Assembly: GCA_029860075.1 (NCBI GenBank) | Contig: JAOUBX010000047.1 | Coordinates: 1 to 34,017, forward strand | Length of the DNA stretch: 34,017 bases | Reading direction: 5' to 3' | Source: Deltaproteobacteria bacterium | GTDB lineage: Bacteria > Desulfobacterota > JADFVX01 | Shown here: one piece after another, positions 24,482 to 32,525 of the stretch | Layout: each line of letters begins with the position of its first letter | Numbering within the stretch: position 1 is the stretch's first letter | Position numbers and translations under genes: made by a program | Notes under the pieces: model-generated | What the model was told of the DNA's origin: nothing | Databases searched by the model: none | Seen by the model: only the letters and a program-made list of their open reading frames with translations

Positions 24482-24593
24482 AGCTTTTACAATGAATTAT
24501 CTGAGCACAAAATTTCATTCTTTATAGGTGCAAAAAATACCAAGAAATGCTGAGGAATGTAAAATAATTCCTTCTATTTTATAAAAGTATTAA

Positions 24594-24623
24594 TTGGTAA
24601 ATATATAGTAGGCGAATTATTAT
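24594..24623 (+). promoter_or_regulatory. Possible promoter in the gap between the two glycan modules
   Basis: TTGGTA at 24594-24599 and TATTAT at 24618-24623 are 18 bp apart, in the only larger gap (24482-24650) between the long first operon and the next gene. Upstream in the same gap AGGAAT (24553-24558) and ATTCCT (24567-24572) could form a weak hairpin followed by TCTATTTT. Together they might end one transcript and begin another, but each signal is weak. Confidence 0.3.
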
Positions 24624-24650
24624 CGAATCAATGTAAGGTAGGATTTATAC

Positions 24651-26249
24651 ATGAAAAGAAAAGTTATATATTGTGAATGTTTTGAGCCTTTTTGGATCGA
24701 AGTAGCCAAACAACTCGAAAAAGATTATGGTTTTGTTCCGTGCTACTGGACTGGTCCGTTTAAAGTTAAACAAGACATTAAAAATAACTTTTCAAAGGTT
24801 ATTTATCACGATTCTTTTGCTGCAATGCGCGGTGTCCCTTCCGATGAGTTTAAAGGATACACGTTGCCTTGCTTAAATGGAAATTTACTTAAGGAACTAT
24901 CATTTAATGAATCAGTTGCTCTTGGCATGATGAACAGAATGGACCCCCATAAATCTTTTTCATATCAAGATAGAATTCGTTTATATCATTCACAATTAAG
25001 ATATTGGCTTTGTGTATTGAATCATTTTAGTCCGGATATTGTTGTTTTCCCATACATTCCTCACGTTGTATTTGATTATATATTGTATGTACTATGCAAA
25101 AGGGAAAATATAAAAACCGTTATTTTTCAAACAACTCCTGCTTTTAACAATAGTTTGATTTTTCCTTTGGAAAGTTTTGAAACACAGACAACTGCAGAGC
25201 TTTTGTTTAAGAGCTATCTATCTTCCGATAAATCTCCCAATGTTCAATTATCTAAAATTGCTGAAGACTATTTGATTAAATTAAAAGGGGATTATTCGCA
25301 AGCTATTCCTTTTTATGCAGATAATGTAATTCAGTTGATAAATGGTCCAAAAAAAATTAACTACTTTCTAAATGTTATAAAGAATTTACTTAAAGCACCT
25401 TACTACTTTATAACATTGCTAAAAATGTTTTATCGGCCAGGAAGGTTAAATTACTTAAAACATAAGAAGAAGAAAATAGAAGATGGAACTTGGACTGATT
25501 TTGAATACAGACTTTATAAATATAGAGCAAAAAGAGAAAAGAAAAAATTAGAGTCATATTACAATTCTCTTGTACAAAATGTAGATTTAAATATTCCTTA
25601 CGTATACGCAGCTTTTCATTATCAACCTGAGTGTTCAACAGCACCCTTGGGAAATGCCTTTGTTCACCAGCTTCTCATGGTTGATATACTGTCAAAATCT
25701 GTCCCGCAAGGATGGCAGATTTATGTAAAAGAGAATTTTTGGCAAAATTCTCCCTATTCGCATGGGGAGAGGGCTAGGGATAAAGAGTTTTATGATGATT
25801 TGGTAGCACTACCTAATGTAAAGCTTGTCCCAACTTCAGTTTCTCCTTGGGATCTCATTGATAATGCCAAAATTGTAGCCACTGTAACAGGAACAACGGG
25901 CTGGGAAGCAGTTATGAGAAGGAAACCTGCTTTTATTTTTGGTCATGCTTGGTATCGAGGCTGTGAAGGCATATTTTATGTTCCGACACTAGAAAAGTGT
26001 AAAGAAGCCATAGAGAAAATTGAAAAAGGATTTAAGGTAGATTACGATAAGATTAGGCTTTTTATGTTTGCGGTCGAACAGGTTTGCTTTAAAGGCTACA
26101 GTAGCTCTAACTTTAGAGACGCTGCAGATATTTTATTTAGAGAAAATATTAACGGGCTTAAGAATTCTATTTTAAAAGTTTATGAGAATGATAAGCCCTT
26201 ATTCAGGACCCCTAACACTGCGGATGAACAGCACGCGGCAATCAACTAA
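24651..26249 (+). CDS. Capsule-polysaccharide-synthesis-like protein (KpsS/KpsC-related GT-B)
   Basis: A soluble protein of 532 aa. The C-terminal half is recognisable: YAAFHYQPECSTAPLG (319-334), LLMVDILSKSVPQGWQIYVKE (341-361) and the nucleotide-binding-like VTGTTGWEAVMRRKPAF (412-428). This layout is seen in KpsC/KpsS-type proteins and relatives that transfer Kdo or other ulosonic acids. The N-terminal half (1-310) looks family-specific, with a basic, Lys-rich region at about 250-300. A transferase using a CMP-activated acidic sugar would suit this locus, but that is inference from the family. The ATG follows GTAAGGTAGG. It appears to start a new transcription unit. Confidence 0.65.
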   Translation: MKRKVIYCECFEPFWIEVAKQLEKDYGFVPCYWTGPFKVKQDIKNNFSKVIYHDSFAAMRGVPSDEFKGYTLPCLNGNLLKELSFNESVALGMMNRMDPHKSFSYQDRIRLYHSQLRYWLCVLNHFSPDIVVFPYIPHVVFDYILYVLCKRENIKTVIFQTTPAFNNSLIFPLESFETQTTAELLFKSYLSSDKSPNVQLSKIAEDYLIKLKGDYSQAIPFYADNVIQLINGPKKINYFLNVIKNLLKAPYYFITLLKMFYRPGRLNYLKHKKKKIEDGTWTDFEYRLYKYRAKREKKKLESYYNSLVQNVDLNIPYVYAAFHYQPECSTAPLGNAFVHQLLMVDILSKSVPQGWQIYVKENFWQNSPYSHGERARDKEFYDDLVALPNVKLVPTSVSPWDLIDNAKIVATVTGTTGWEAVMRRKPAFIFGHAWYRGCEGIFYVPTLEKCKEAIEKIEKGFKVDYDKIRLFMFAVEQVCFKGYSSSNFRDAADILFRENINGLKNSILKVYENDKPLFRTPNTADEQHAAIN

Positions 26250-26265
26250 TAGGTAGCAGTCTACC

Positions 26266-26315
26266 AAAGCGGTTTGAGTAAGGCGCACATCGGTGCTCCC
26301 TTCACCCGCCGCGTT
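26266..26315 (+). repeat. G+C-rich imperfect hairpin upstream of the nitroreductase gene
   Basis: Imperfect palindrome from AAAGCGG (26266-26272) to CCGCGTT (26309-26315). The tip is GCAC (26285-26288) and GTGC (26293-26296), with AAGG (26280-26283) and CCTT (26299-26302) in between and several unpaired bases. It is strikingly G+C-rich in an A+T-rich region and is followed by GTTAGG and then the nitroreductase start. The layout resembles an integron attC recombination site, but the matching left core site is not present, so this remains a description of structure. Confidence 0.4.
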
Positions 26316-26336
26316 AGGATGCTCACATAATATCAA

Positions 26337-26909
26337 ATGAAACTGCAAAAACTGATTCAAAAAAACAGGAGCTGTCGGAGATTTCATCAAAGCGTCAAGA
26401 TTGATCAAGTTACACTCGTAAGCTTTATAAACCTTGCCAGGCTTTCCGCATCAGCAGCAAACTTGCAGCCATTAAAGTACATTCTCTCCTGGAGTACTGA
26501 AAAAAACGATCTTATTTTTCCCAACTTAGGTTGGGCAGGATATCTTAAAGATTGGTCGGGACCAATTGAGGGTGAAAGACCATCAGCATATATCATGATT
26601 CTTGGTGATAAAAGTGTTAGTAGGTCATTTGATATTGATTGTGGAATTGCAGCCCAAAGTATCCTCCTCGGTGCGACAGAAGCTGGGCTTGGTGGCTGCA
26701 TTATTGCGACCCTTCAACAGGATAACTTGATGACAGTATTAGGCATCCCAGATATTTATGACATACTCATTGTTATTGCTTTGGGAAAACCGAAAGAAGT
26801 TATCCAAATTGATCCATTAGGATTAGACGGTGATATAAAGTATTGGCGCGACAAAAAAGGCAAACACCATGTGCCCAAGCGTTCCTTGAAAGACATTATT
26901 ATTGATTAG
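26337..26909 (+). CDS. Nitroreductase-family flavoprotein
   Basis: A 190-residue FMN-dependent oxidoreductase. NRSCRRFHQSVKID at the N-terminus is the FMN-phosphate-binding arginine motif, LARLSASAANLQPLKYIL the second, and DIDCGIAAQSILLGATEAGLGGCII the typical helix and loop near the isoalloxazine. The end has VIALGKPKE. Relatives reduce quinones, flavins or nitro groups or do dehydrogenations; no sugar role is known to me. It is unusual in a glycan operon, is not translationally coupled to its neighbours, lacks a good Shine-Dalgarno, and is flanked by hairpins on both sides, which together suggest later insertion. Confidence 0.85.
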   Translation: MKLQKLIQKNRSCRRFHQSVKIDQVTLVSFINLARLSASAANLQPLKYILSWSTEKNDLIFPNLGWAGYLKDWSGPIEGERPSAYIMILGDKSVSRSFDIDCGIAAQSILLGATEAGLGGCIIATLQQDNLMTVLGIPDIYDILIVIALGKPKEVIQIDPLGLDGDIKYWRDKKGKHHVPKRSLKDIIID

Positions 26910-26929
26910 GCCCGAACCAATAATTCTCC

Positions 26930-26970
26930 CCAACTGCTAATAGATCGTTTCACTCGCATTTAGCGGTCGG
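26930..26970 (+). repeat. Hairpin downstream of the nitroreductase gene
   Basis: CCAACTGCTAA (26930-26940) pairs with TTAGCGGTCGG (26960-26970) with one mismatch and one G-T pair, leaving a 19-nt loop. It is 20 bp after the nitroreductase stop and 27 bp before the next start. No T-run follows, so it is not a classical terminator. With the hairpin at 26266-26315 it brackets the nitroreductase gene. Confidence 0.4.
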
Positions 26971-26997
26971 TTAATTTAATCGATAAAGAGGTAGAAT

Positions 26998-28155
26998 ATG
27001 AAGCAAAAGGAGTTTGATATTGTATTAGTCTACTCTTTCGGCAGAGAAAATCTAAATTTTTTGAGCATCATTAAATATTTGTCTCATAAATATAAAATCG
27101 CTTTGCTTCTAAGTGATGACAAAGCTTTTTATGATAAACCTGAAAACCAAACTTTTGCGAAGGCTAGAATCACTGAAAAGAAGATAAGGGATCTATGTGT
27201 AGAATTTGGTGTTAAGAAAGTATATGTCGACGAGAAGTGTAAATGTAAACTTTTGTTGATGTATCCAGTGAATTGGTTTTCAGAAGACTATTTAGATAAA
27301 TTCAGGAAAAATATCTCCTGGACTAAATTAATTGGTTTATTGTTTCATGCACGAGGTTTTAGAAACTTAGATTTATTAAAAGATTTGGGTGTAGATAAAT
27401 ATTTAGCACCTGCAAAATTCCTTATTGAAGTCATTGCGAAAAGCGAAGGGACCTACGGGGAACTCGAAGGGGCTCACATTATTGAGTCAGGTTTCCCTTA
27501 CAAAAAATATCCGCTTTTTGATAACCTCAATTTAGAGATCGATTATCTTATTGCATTGCCCTCAATATCCATTCTAAGGGGAGATCAATGTGAAAAAAGG
27601 TATAAGTTCTTTAAAAACTTAATGCAGATATTGCGTAATATTGAGCAGACAGACAAAGTATATTTAAAACACCATAATGTAAGGGATAAACAAAGGTATT
27701 ATGAAAGCTTTCATGGAAATGTCCAGTTAATGAAAGCAGGTATGAATATCTGTAGTTTTATTGCAAAATTATCACCTATAAGAAAAATTACAGATAAACT
27801 TTATTCTCGTTCAGCACGTTTTGCTCACAGTATTATAGAGAATAGCTACCCTTCTTTAGAAGAACTGACTGATTACCATAACCTGGGTATTGAATTATTT
27901 TTACCTTACGTTAAAAAGGGAGTATTTACAGGATTAAGTGGAACTGTTTTTCATACTCTTTATAATAAATTGCCTGTGCATAATTGTGATCCTCAAAAGG
28001 TGACAGATGATTATGCCCCTTTTTACCGTCGATTCCAAATACCGTGTCATAATGGTGAGCTTTTTTTTGATGAAAAAAACTACGAATTAATACCTGAAGA
28101 AGTTAGGGCAGCTGATTTGATAGAGCTGATAGATAAAGAACTGGCCTTAATATGA
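26998..28155 (+). CDS. Unrecognised protein, possibly a GT-B transferase
   Basis: I do not recognise this 385-residue protein. It is soluble, starts with a Rossmann-like strand (FDIVLVYSFGRENLNFLSII), and has a second alpha/beta half including KVYLKHHNVRDKQRYYES and, near the C-terminus, GVFTGLSGTVFHTLYNKLPVHNC (about 311-333, abbreviated pattern G-S-G-T then K-P/L-V). The latter resembles the place where GT-B enzymes of the sialyltransferase and CDP-glycerol type bind the nucleotide. A transferase role is therefore possible but weakly supported. AAAGAGGT precedes the ATG, and the stop overlaps the NeuD-like gene (ATGA). Confidence 0.5.
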   Translation: MKQKEFDIVLVYSFGRENLNFLSIIKYLSHKYKIALLLSDDKAFYDKPENQTFAKARITEKKIRDLCVEFGVKKVYVDEKCKCKLLLMYPVNWFSEDYLDKFRKNISWTKLIGLLFHARGFRNLDLLKDLGVDKYLAPAKFLIEVIAKSEGTYGELEGAHIIESGFPYKKYPLFDNLNLEIDYLIALPSISILRGDQCEKRYKFFKNLMQILRNIEQTDKVYLKHHNVRDKQRYYESFHGNVQLMKAGMNICSFIAKLSPIRKITDKLYSRSARFAHSIIENSYPSLEELTDYHNLGIELFLPYVKKGVFTGLSGTVFHTLYNKLPVHNCDPQKVTDDYAPFYRRFQIPCHNGELFFDEKNYELIPEEVRAADLIELIDKELALI

Positions 28156-28790
28156 AACCGAATATTATATTGATTGGCGGAGGTGGGCACTGTGTTTCCT
28201 GCATTGATGTCATTGAAGAAGAACAGAAATATTCAATTGCAGGTATCGTTGATTTGCCAGAGAAATTAGGAAAAAAGATTAATACTTACGAAATCGTTGG
28301 AAGTGATGCTGATTTACCTAGTCTAGTCAAAGTTAATCAATATTTTTTTATTTCGCTTGGACAAATTAAATCACCCGAAAGAAGAGTAATGCTATTTGAA
28401 AAAGTAAAAAAACTTGGCGCTAAACTTCCAGCAATAATATCGCCTAAGGCATACGTTTCAAAAAGAGCGAATATTGGTGAAGGGACAATTATAATGCCTG
28501 GGGCAATTGTAAATGCATCTACAGAAGTTGGAAAGAACTGTATTATCAATACATCGTCATTGATAGAACATAATGCCATTGTTGAAGATCATTGTCACAT
28601 TTCAACAGGTGCAATAATTAATGGTGGCACAATTGTAAGAACTAAGACATTTGTGGGTAGTAATTCTGTTACGAAAGAAAATATTGAGATTGGTTGCAAC
28701 TCAATCATTGCTTGCGGACTTAGGATAATGAATAATCTTCCAGAAAACTCTATAATAAAAAGAAATTTAGAAAATTCTAGGTCCACGTAA
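28152..28790 (+). CDS. neuD: NeuD-family sugar acyltransferase (left-handed beta-helix)
   Basis: A 212-residue protein with an N-terminal Rossmann-like PglD/NeuD domain (IILIGGGGHCVSCIDVIEE, then DVIEEEQKYSIAGIVD) and a C-terminal hexapeptide-repeat beta-helix: repeats such as ANIGEGTIIMPGAIVNAS, EVGKNCIINTSSLIEHN and CHISTGAIINGGTIV. This family transfers acetyl from acetyl-CoA to an amino or hydroxyl group of nucleotide sugars or nonulosonic acids. In the legionaminic pathway the equivalent step is LegH, acting on the 4-amino sugar. The catalytic His of PglD is probably within the IEHNAIVEDHCHIS stretch. It overlaps the upstream gene by four bases. Confidence 0.88.
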   Translation: MKPNIILIGGGGHCVSCIDVIEEEQKYSIAGIVDLPEKLGKKINTYEIVGSDADLPSLVKVNQYFFISLGQIKSPERRVMLFEKVKKLGAKLPAIISPKAYVSKRANIGEGTIIMPGAIVNASTEVGKNCIINTSSLIEHNAIVEDHCHISTGAIINGGTIVRTKTFVGSNSVTKENIEIGCNSIIACGLRIMNNLPENSIIKRNLENSRST

Positions 28791-28795
28791 ATTTG

Positions 28796-29665
28796 ATGAA
28801 GATTGCTGTTTTTAGTGTCGTATATCCTGGTCTTGAAAAATATCTGCCAGATTTTTTTAATTCATTGTCTAATCAAACTGATGTTGGCTTTGAATTGTTT
28901 CTGATTAATGATGGCCTTGAAGGATTAGGAGGTTCTTTAGGAAAATTACCTTTCCCAGTGAGAGTAAAAGATTCAAAAGATTCACCTTCTGCTTTGAGAA
29001 AAAGGGGGATTAACTGGTTGATGAACGAAGGAATAGAAGCTGTTGTTTTCGCAGATGCTGATGATTATTTCTCTGAGAATAGAGTTGAAATAGTTAAAAG
29101 ATTACTTTTAAAAAATAATTTGGTATATAATGAATTGATTTTATTCGGAGAGCAGCTTCATTCTCCTCTTCCGATGTTGACAAACTTTTATAAAGAGAAT
29201 GAGGAAATTACTGCTAAAGATCTGGTTAGTTATAACTGCCTTGGATTGTCAAATACCTCAATCCGTCTCGATAAAATTCCTGAAAAGATAATGGAAATTC
29301 CAGATAATCAAATAGCTTTTGACTGGGATTTTTTTTCGTTGATATTACATTCAGGTATTAGCGCCTTTTTTACCGGTAAAGCTAAAACATGGTACAGGCA
29401 GCACGAAAAGAACATAGCTTCGCCTTCTTCATTGAAGGACGAGCAAATATTAAGGGGTATTCATATAAAACGAGACCACTATTGTCTTATGAGTCAGTGG
29501 TATGAAGAATACAATGATCTTGAAAAAGAGTTTAGAAAACTATTAACAAGGTTAAAAACTGATGACCTGATGAAGAAAAAATATTGTAATGCTGTGCGAA
29601 AACAGTTCTCACACATTCAACGATGGTGGGAGCCTATGAAACTAATAGATGAATTAATATGGTAA
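28796..29665 (+). CDS. Family 2-like glycosyltransferase
   Basis: A GT-A type protein of 289 aa from the ATG at 28796 (a TTG one codon earlier is possible). It begins IAVFSVVYPGLEKYLPDFFNSL, has LFLINDGLEG as first nucleotide-binding segment, ALRKRGINWLMNEGIEAVVFADADDYFSENR with the metal-binding D-A-D-D, and a later FDWDFFSLILHSG that fits the acceptor/catalytic base side. It is more diverged than the first GT2. It overlaps the second NeuB gene by seven bases, so it is likely to act on that pathway's product or its acceptor. Confidence 0.75.
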   Translation: MKIAVFSVVYPGLEKYLPDFFNSLSNQTDVGFELFLINDGLEGLGGSLGKLPFPVRVKDSKDSPSALRKRGINWLMNEGIEAVVFADADDYFSENRVEIVKRLLLKNNLVYNELILFGEQLHSPLPMLTNFYKENEEITAKDLVSYNCLGLSNTSIRLDKIPEKIMEIPDNQIAFDWDFFSLILHSGISAFFTGKAKTWYRQHEKNIASPSSLKDEQILRGIHIKRDHYCLMSQWYEEYNDLEKEFRKLLTRLKTDDLMKKKYCNAVRKQFSHIQRWWEPMKLIDELIW

Positions 29666-30708
29666 AAATAAAAAATAAAACAATTAATAGCTATAGTATA
29701 CCATATGTTATTGCCGAGATAGGGGCTAATCATAATGGAGATATGGATCTTGCCAGGCAAATGATCGATGATGCAAAGGCCTGTGGTTGTGATGCCGTGA
29801 AATTTCAATCATGGAGTCCTGATTCACTTGTTTCGAAAGAAGAATATGATAGGAATCAGAAATATAATGACTCACAAAAAAAACATTTTGGATCATTAAG
29901 GGAGATGATTGAAAAATATTATCTTCGCCCAGAACAGCATAAAGAATTAAAAGAATACTGCGATAATATAGAAATTGAATTTTGTTCAACCCCTTTTTCA
30001 AAGGAAGAAGTCGATTTGCTTGAAGAAATAGATGTCTCTTTTTATAAAATTGCCTCTATGGATATTAATAACCTTCTACTGCTGGAATATATAGCCCGTA
30101 AAAACAAGCCGGTCATACTTTCCACTGGAATGTCTACATTGGCGGAGATTGAAACTGCTGTGAAGACTGTCGAAAATGTAGGGAATAAACAAATAGTTCT
30201 TCTCCACTGTATTGCTATCTATCCCCCCGCTTATGAAGACATTAATCTCAAGAATATCCCTATGCTTAAGCAGGCATTCCCTTATCCAGTCGGCTTCTCT
30301 GATCATACGATAGGAACATCCATACCTTTGGCAGCGGTAGCTTTAGGCGCCTGTATTATTGAGAAGCACTTTACGATTGATAAACATTTGCCCGGATGGG
30401 ACCATGAAATATCGGCAGATCCTGAAGAAATGGCAACCATAATTAAGGAATCAAAAAACATATCTAAAGCTCTTGGTATTGATCAAAGAGTTGTTAGTAG
30501 AGCGGAAGAAGAGAAGAAGTTAAAGTTTAGACGCAGTGCTGTTGCCAGTAAAAATCTGAAACAAGGGCATGTATTGGTTGCTGAAGATATCATTTTCAAA
30601 AGACCTGGAACAGGAATTAAACCGGATGAGGTACAGTACCTTATTGGCAGAAAGTTAGCTCATGACATATCAGCAGATGAACTTATTCAGTGGAATGATT
30701 TACTGTAA
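29659..30708 (+). CDS. neuB: NeuB-family nonulosonic acid synthase, canonical type (second copy)
   Basis: A 349-residue sialic/legionaminic acid synthase expected to condense an N-acyl hexosamine with phosphoenolpyruvate. It has the canonical AEIGANHNGDMDLA (19-32), VKFQSW, FCSTPFSKEE, YKIASMDINN, ILSTGMST and LHCIAIYPP. Metal-ligand histidines are H216 (GFSDHT) and H237 (EKHFTID), and WDHEISADPEEM follows. A SAF domain is at about 285-349 (RRSAVASKNLKQGHVL). NHNG is present here, unlike the first copy, so the two probably use different sugars. The start ATG is inside the preceding gene. Confidence 0.92.
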   Translation: MVKIKNKTINSYSIPYVIAEIGANHNGDMDLARQMIDDAKACGCDAVKFQSWSPDSLVSKEEYDRNQKYNDSQKKHFGSLREMIEKYYLRPEQHKELKEYCDNIEIEFCSTPFSKEEVDLLEEIDVSFYKIASMDINNLLLLEYIARKNKPVILSTGMSTLAEIETAVKTVENVGNKQIVLLHCIAIYPPAYEDINLKNIPMLKQAFPYPVGFSDHTIGTSIPLAAVALGACIIEKHFTIDKHLPGWDHEISADPEEMATIIKESKNISKALGIDQRVVSRAEEEKKLKFRRSAVASKNLKQGHVLVAEDIIFKRPGTGIKPDEVQYLIGRKLAHDISADELIQWNDLL

Positions 30709-30747
30709 AGATAATACTCCCTAAATTTAATACTAAAAACATTGTAC

Positions 30748-31821
30748 ATGAACAGCATTCAGGATTATCTTATTCCCACAACTTTTTCCATTAAAGAGAC
30801 CTTAAAAAGAATGGATCTGTTGTTGGCTAATACCGTATTTGTTGAAGACAATGATCAACTTGTGGGATCAGTGTCAAATGGTGATATACGGCGGACATTA
30901 TTAAAAGAAGTAAGCCTAAAGACTCCTGTATCAAAGATAATGAATGGAAGTCCGATATATGTAGAAGAGGACTGCGATGAATCTGCCATCAAAGAAATAT
31001 TTATGGAGAAGAAGATTTCAGCAATTCCTATGCTAAACCAAAAGGGGAAAGTCGTTAAAATCATATTTAAGGATGATCTGTTTGAGGGGGGCCATGAAAT
31101 ATACAATAAAATAGATTTGCCGGTTGTTATAATGACTGGCGGTAAAGGAACAAGGTTGGATCCTTTTACACGCATCCTTCCTAAAGCGCTTATCCCTATT
31201 GATGATAAACCGGTTATAGATATAATCATGAATGAATATGCCAAGTATGGAATGTACAACTTCATTCTTTCTCTAAATCATAAATCAGCAATGATTAAAG
31301 CTTATTTCCAGGAATGTGAAAACGCTTATAAAATTGACTTTATTCAGGAAACTCATCCGCTGGGAACTGCGGGAGCTTTACGATTATTGAGGAATAGAAT
31401 AAGTTCACCCTTTTTCGTTTCTAATTGTGACATTATAGTTAAGGCCGATTATACCGGACTTTATCAGTTTCATGCTGATGGAGGCTTTGCATTGACTATT
31501 ATTGCATCAATGCAACATTATACAATCCCTTATGGCATATGTGAACTTGATGAAGGTGGAACACTGGAAGCTATTTCAGAGAAACCTGAATATGATTTTC
31601 TCGTTAATACAGGCATGTATATTTTAAATCCAGAAACAATAGATCTTATACCGGAAGATAAAATGTTCCATATGACAGATTTAATCAATAGTTTAAAAAG
31701 AAATAACTATAAAATAGGCGTATACCCTGTATCTGAAAAATCATGGATTGATATCGGGCAGTGGGGAAAGTACAAGGAATCTGCTGACAGATTAAACCAT
31801 GCGCTCAAGGATTTAACATGA
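30748..31821 (+). CDS. ptmE: CBS-domain nucleotidyltransferase, PtmE-like
   Basis: A two-part protein of 357 aa from the ATG at 30748 (a TTG two codons earlier is possible). Residues 1-115 are a pair of CBS motifs (DNDQLVGSVSNGDIRR and KKISAIPMLNQKGKVV). Residues 125 onwards are a sugar-phosphate nucleotidyltransferase with VVIMTGGKGTRLDPFTRILPKALIPIDDKPVID (in parts), FVSNCDIIV for metal binding, and WIDIGQWGKYKES at the end. In Campylobacter, PtmE is a glucosamine-1-phosphate guanylyltransferase that starts the GDP-sugar route to legionaminic acid. The CBS part may sense a nucleotide. It overlaps the NeuA-like gene by four bases. Confidence 0.85.
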   Translation: MNSIQDYLIPTTFSIKETLKRMDLLLANTVFVEDNDQLVGSVSNGDIRRTLLKEVSLKTPVSKIMNGSPIYVEEDCDESAIKEIFMEKKISAIPMLNQKGKVVKIIFKDDLFEGGHEIYNKIDLPVVIMTGGKGTRLDPFTRILPKALIPIDDKPVIDIIMNEYAKYGMYNFILSLNHKSAMIKAYFQECENAYKIDFIQETHPLGTAGALRLLRNRISSPFFVSNCDIIVKADYTGLYQFHADGGFALTIIASMQHYTIPYGICELDEGGTLEAISEKPEYDFLVNTGMYILNPETIDLIPEDKMFHMTDLINSLKRNNYKIGVYPVSEKSWIDIGQWGKYKESADRLNHALKDLT

Positions 31822-32516
31822 AAAAAATAAATGATATAGCTGTAATCTTATTTGCCAGATTAAACTCGCAAAGAATACCTGAAAAAATGATTAAACCTTT
31901 TGCAGGAACAACTCTTATTGATATTGCTGTCGAAAAAATAATGAAATCAAGAGTCATTCCTAAAGAAAATATATATTTATACGTTTATGAACAAGAACTT
32001 ATAGATATTGGAAATAAATATGGGATAAATATTTTGGAGCGAAGCGAAAAATCAGCAAATGCAGAAAGCAGTATTCAGGATATACATGAGTGGCATAAGA
32101 GTTTGAATTATAAATATGTTGTTACCTTTAATGCATGTACCCCTTTATTGAAAATATCAACTATAGATAATTTTATTACCCATTATACCAAAAGCAGCTA
32201 TGACGGCTTATTTGGTGTCATTGAAAAACGTAATTTTTTCTGGGATAGAGAGGGAAATTTATTTACAAGTGCACCTCTTGATGAACAGGCTCCTAACACC
32301 AAAACAGCTGAAAAAGTATATGAAGCTGCCCATTGCCTTTATGCAAGCAAAACAGCCTGGATAAAAGATGACATCTGGTTGGGCCGTTTTCAAGAACCAA
32401 ATGACCCGGAGTTATACGTTGTTGATGAATATGAGTCCTTTGATATTGATTATTTATGGCAGTTTGAACTGGCTCAAGGAGCCTATATACGAGAAATTAA
32501 AAAAACAAGGCTATAA
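31818..32516 (+). CDS. CMP-nonulosonate cytidylyltransferase, NeuA-like
   Basis: A 232-residue member of the acylneuraminate cytidylyltransferase family, expected to join CTP and a nonulosonic acid to give the CMP-sugar donor. The N-terminal loop is ILFARLNSQRIPEKMI (10-25), a somewhat divergent form of ARxGSKxIPxKN. Other motifs are TFNACTPLLKISTIDNFI and VDEYESFDIDYLWQFELAQ, the latter being the conserved C-terminal D-x-D substrate motif. It follows ptmE with an ATGA overlap and lies one gene after the canonical NeuB, so it is the likely activating enzyme of the second pathway. Confidence 0.82.
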   Translation: MKKINDIAVILFARLNSQRIPEKMIKPFAGTTLIDIAVEKIMKSRVIPKENIYLYVYEQELIDIGNKYGINILERSEKSANAESSIQDIHEWHKSLNYKYVVTFNACTPLLKISTIDNFITHYTKSSYDGLFGVIEKRNFFWDREGNLFTSAPLDEQAPNTKTAEKVYEAAHCLYASKTAWIKDDIWLGRFQEPNDPELYVVDEYESFDIDYLWQFELAQGAYIREIKKTRL

Positions 32517-32525
32517 AAACTGGAG

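Noticed and set aside
26252..26265. Short hairpin GGTAG-cagt-CTACC after the 532-residue protein as a terminator
   Set aside because: Only five base pairs and no T-run follow.
26240..26330. A true integron attC site
   Set aside because: The right side has GTTAGG, but the expected complementary left core (CCTAAC type) is missing and no integrase is in the window, so only a hairpin is reported.
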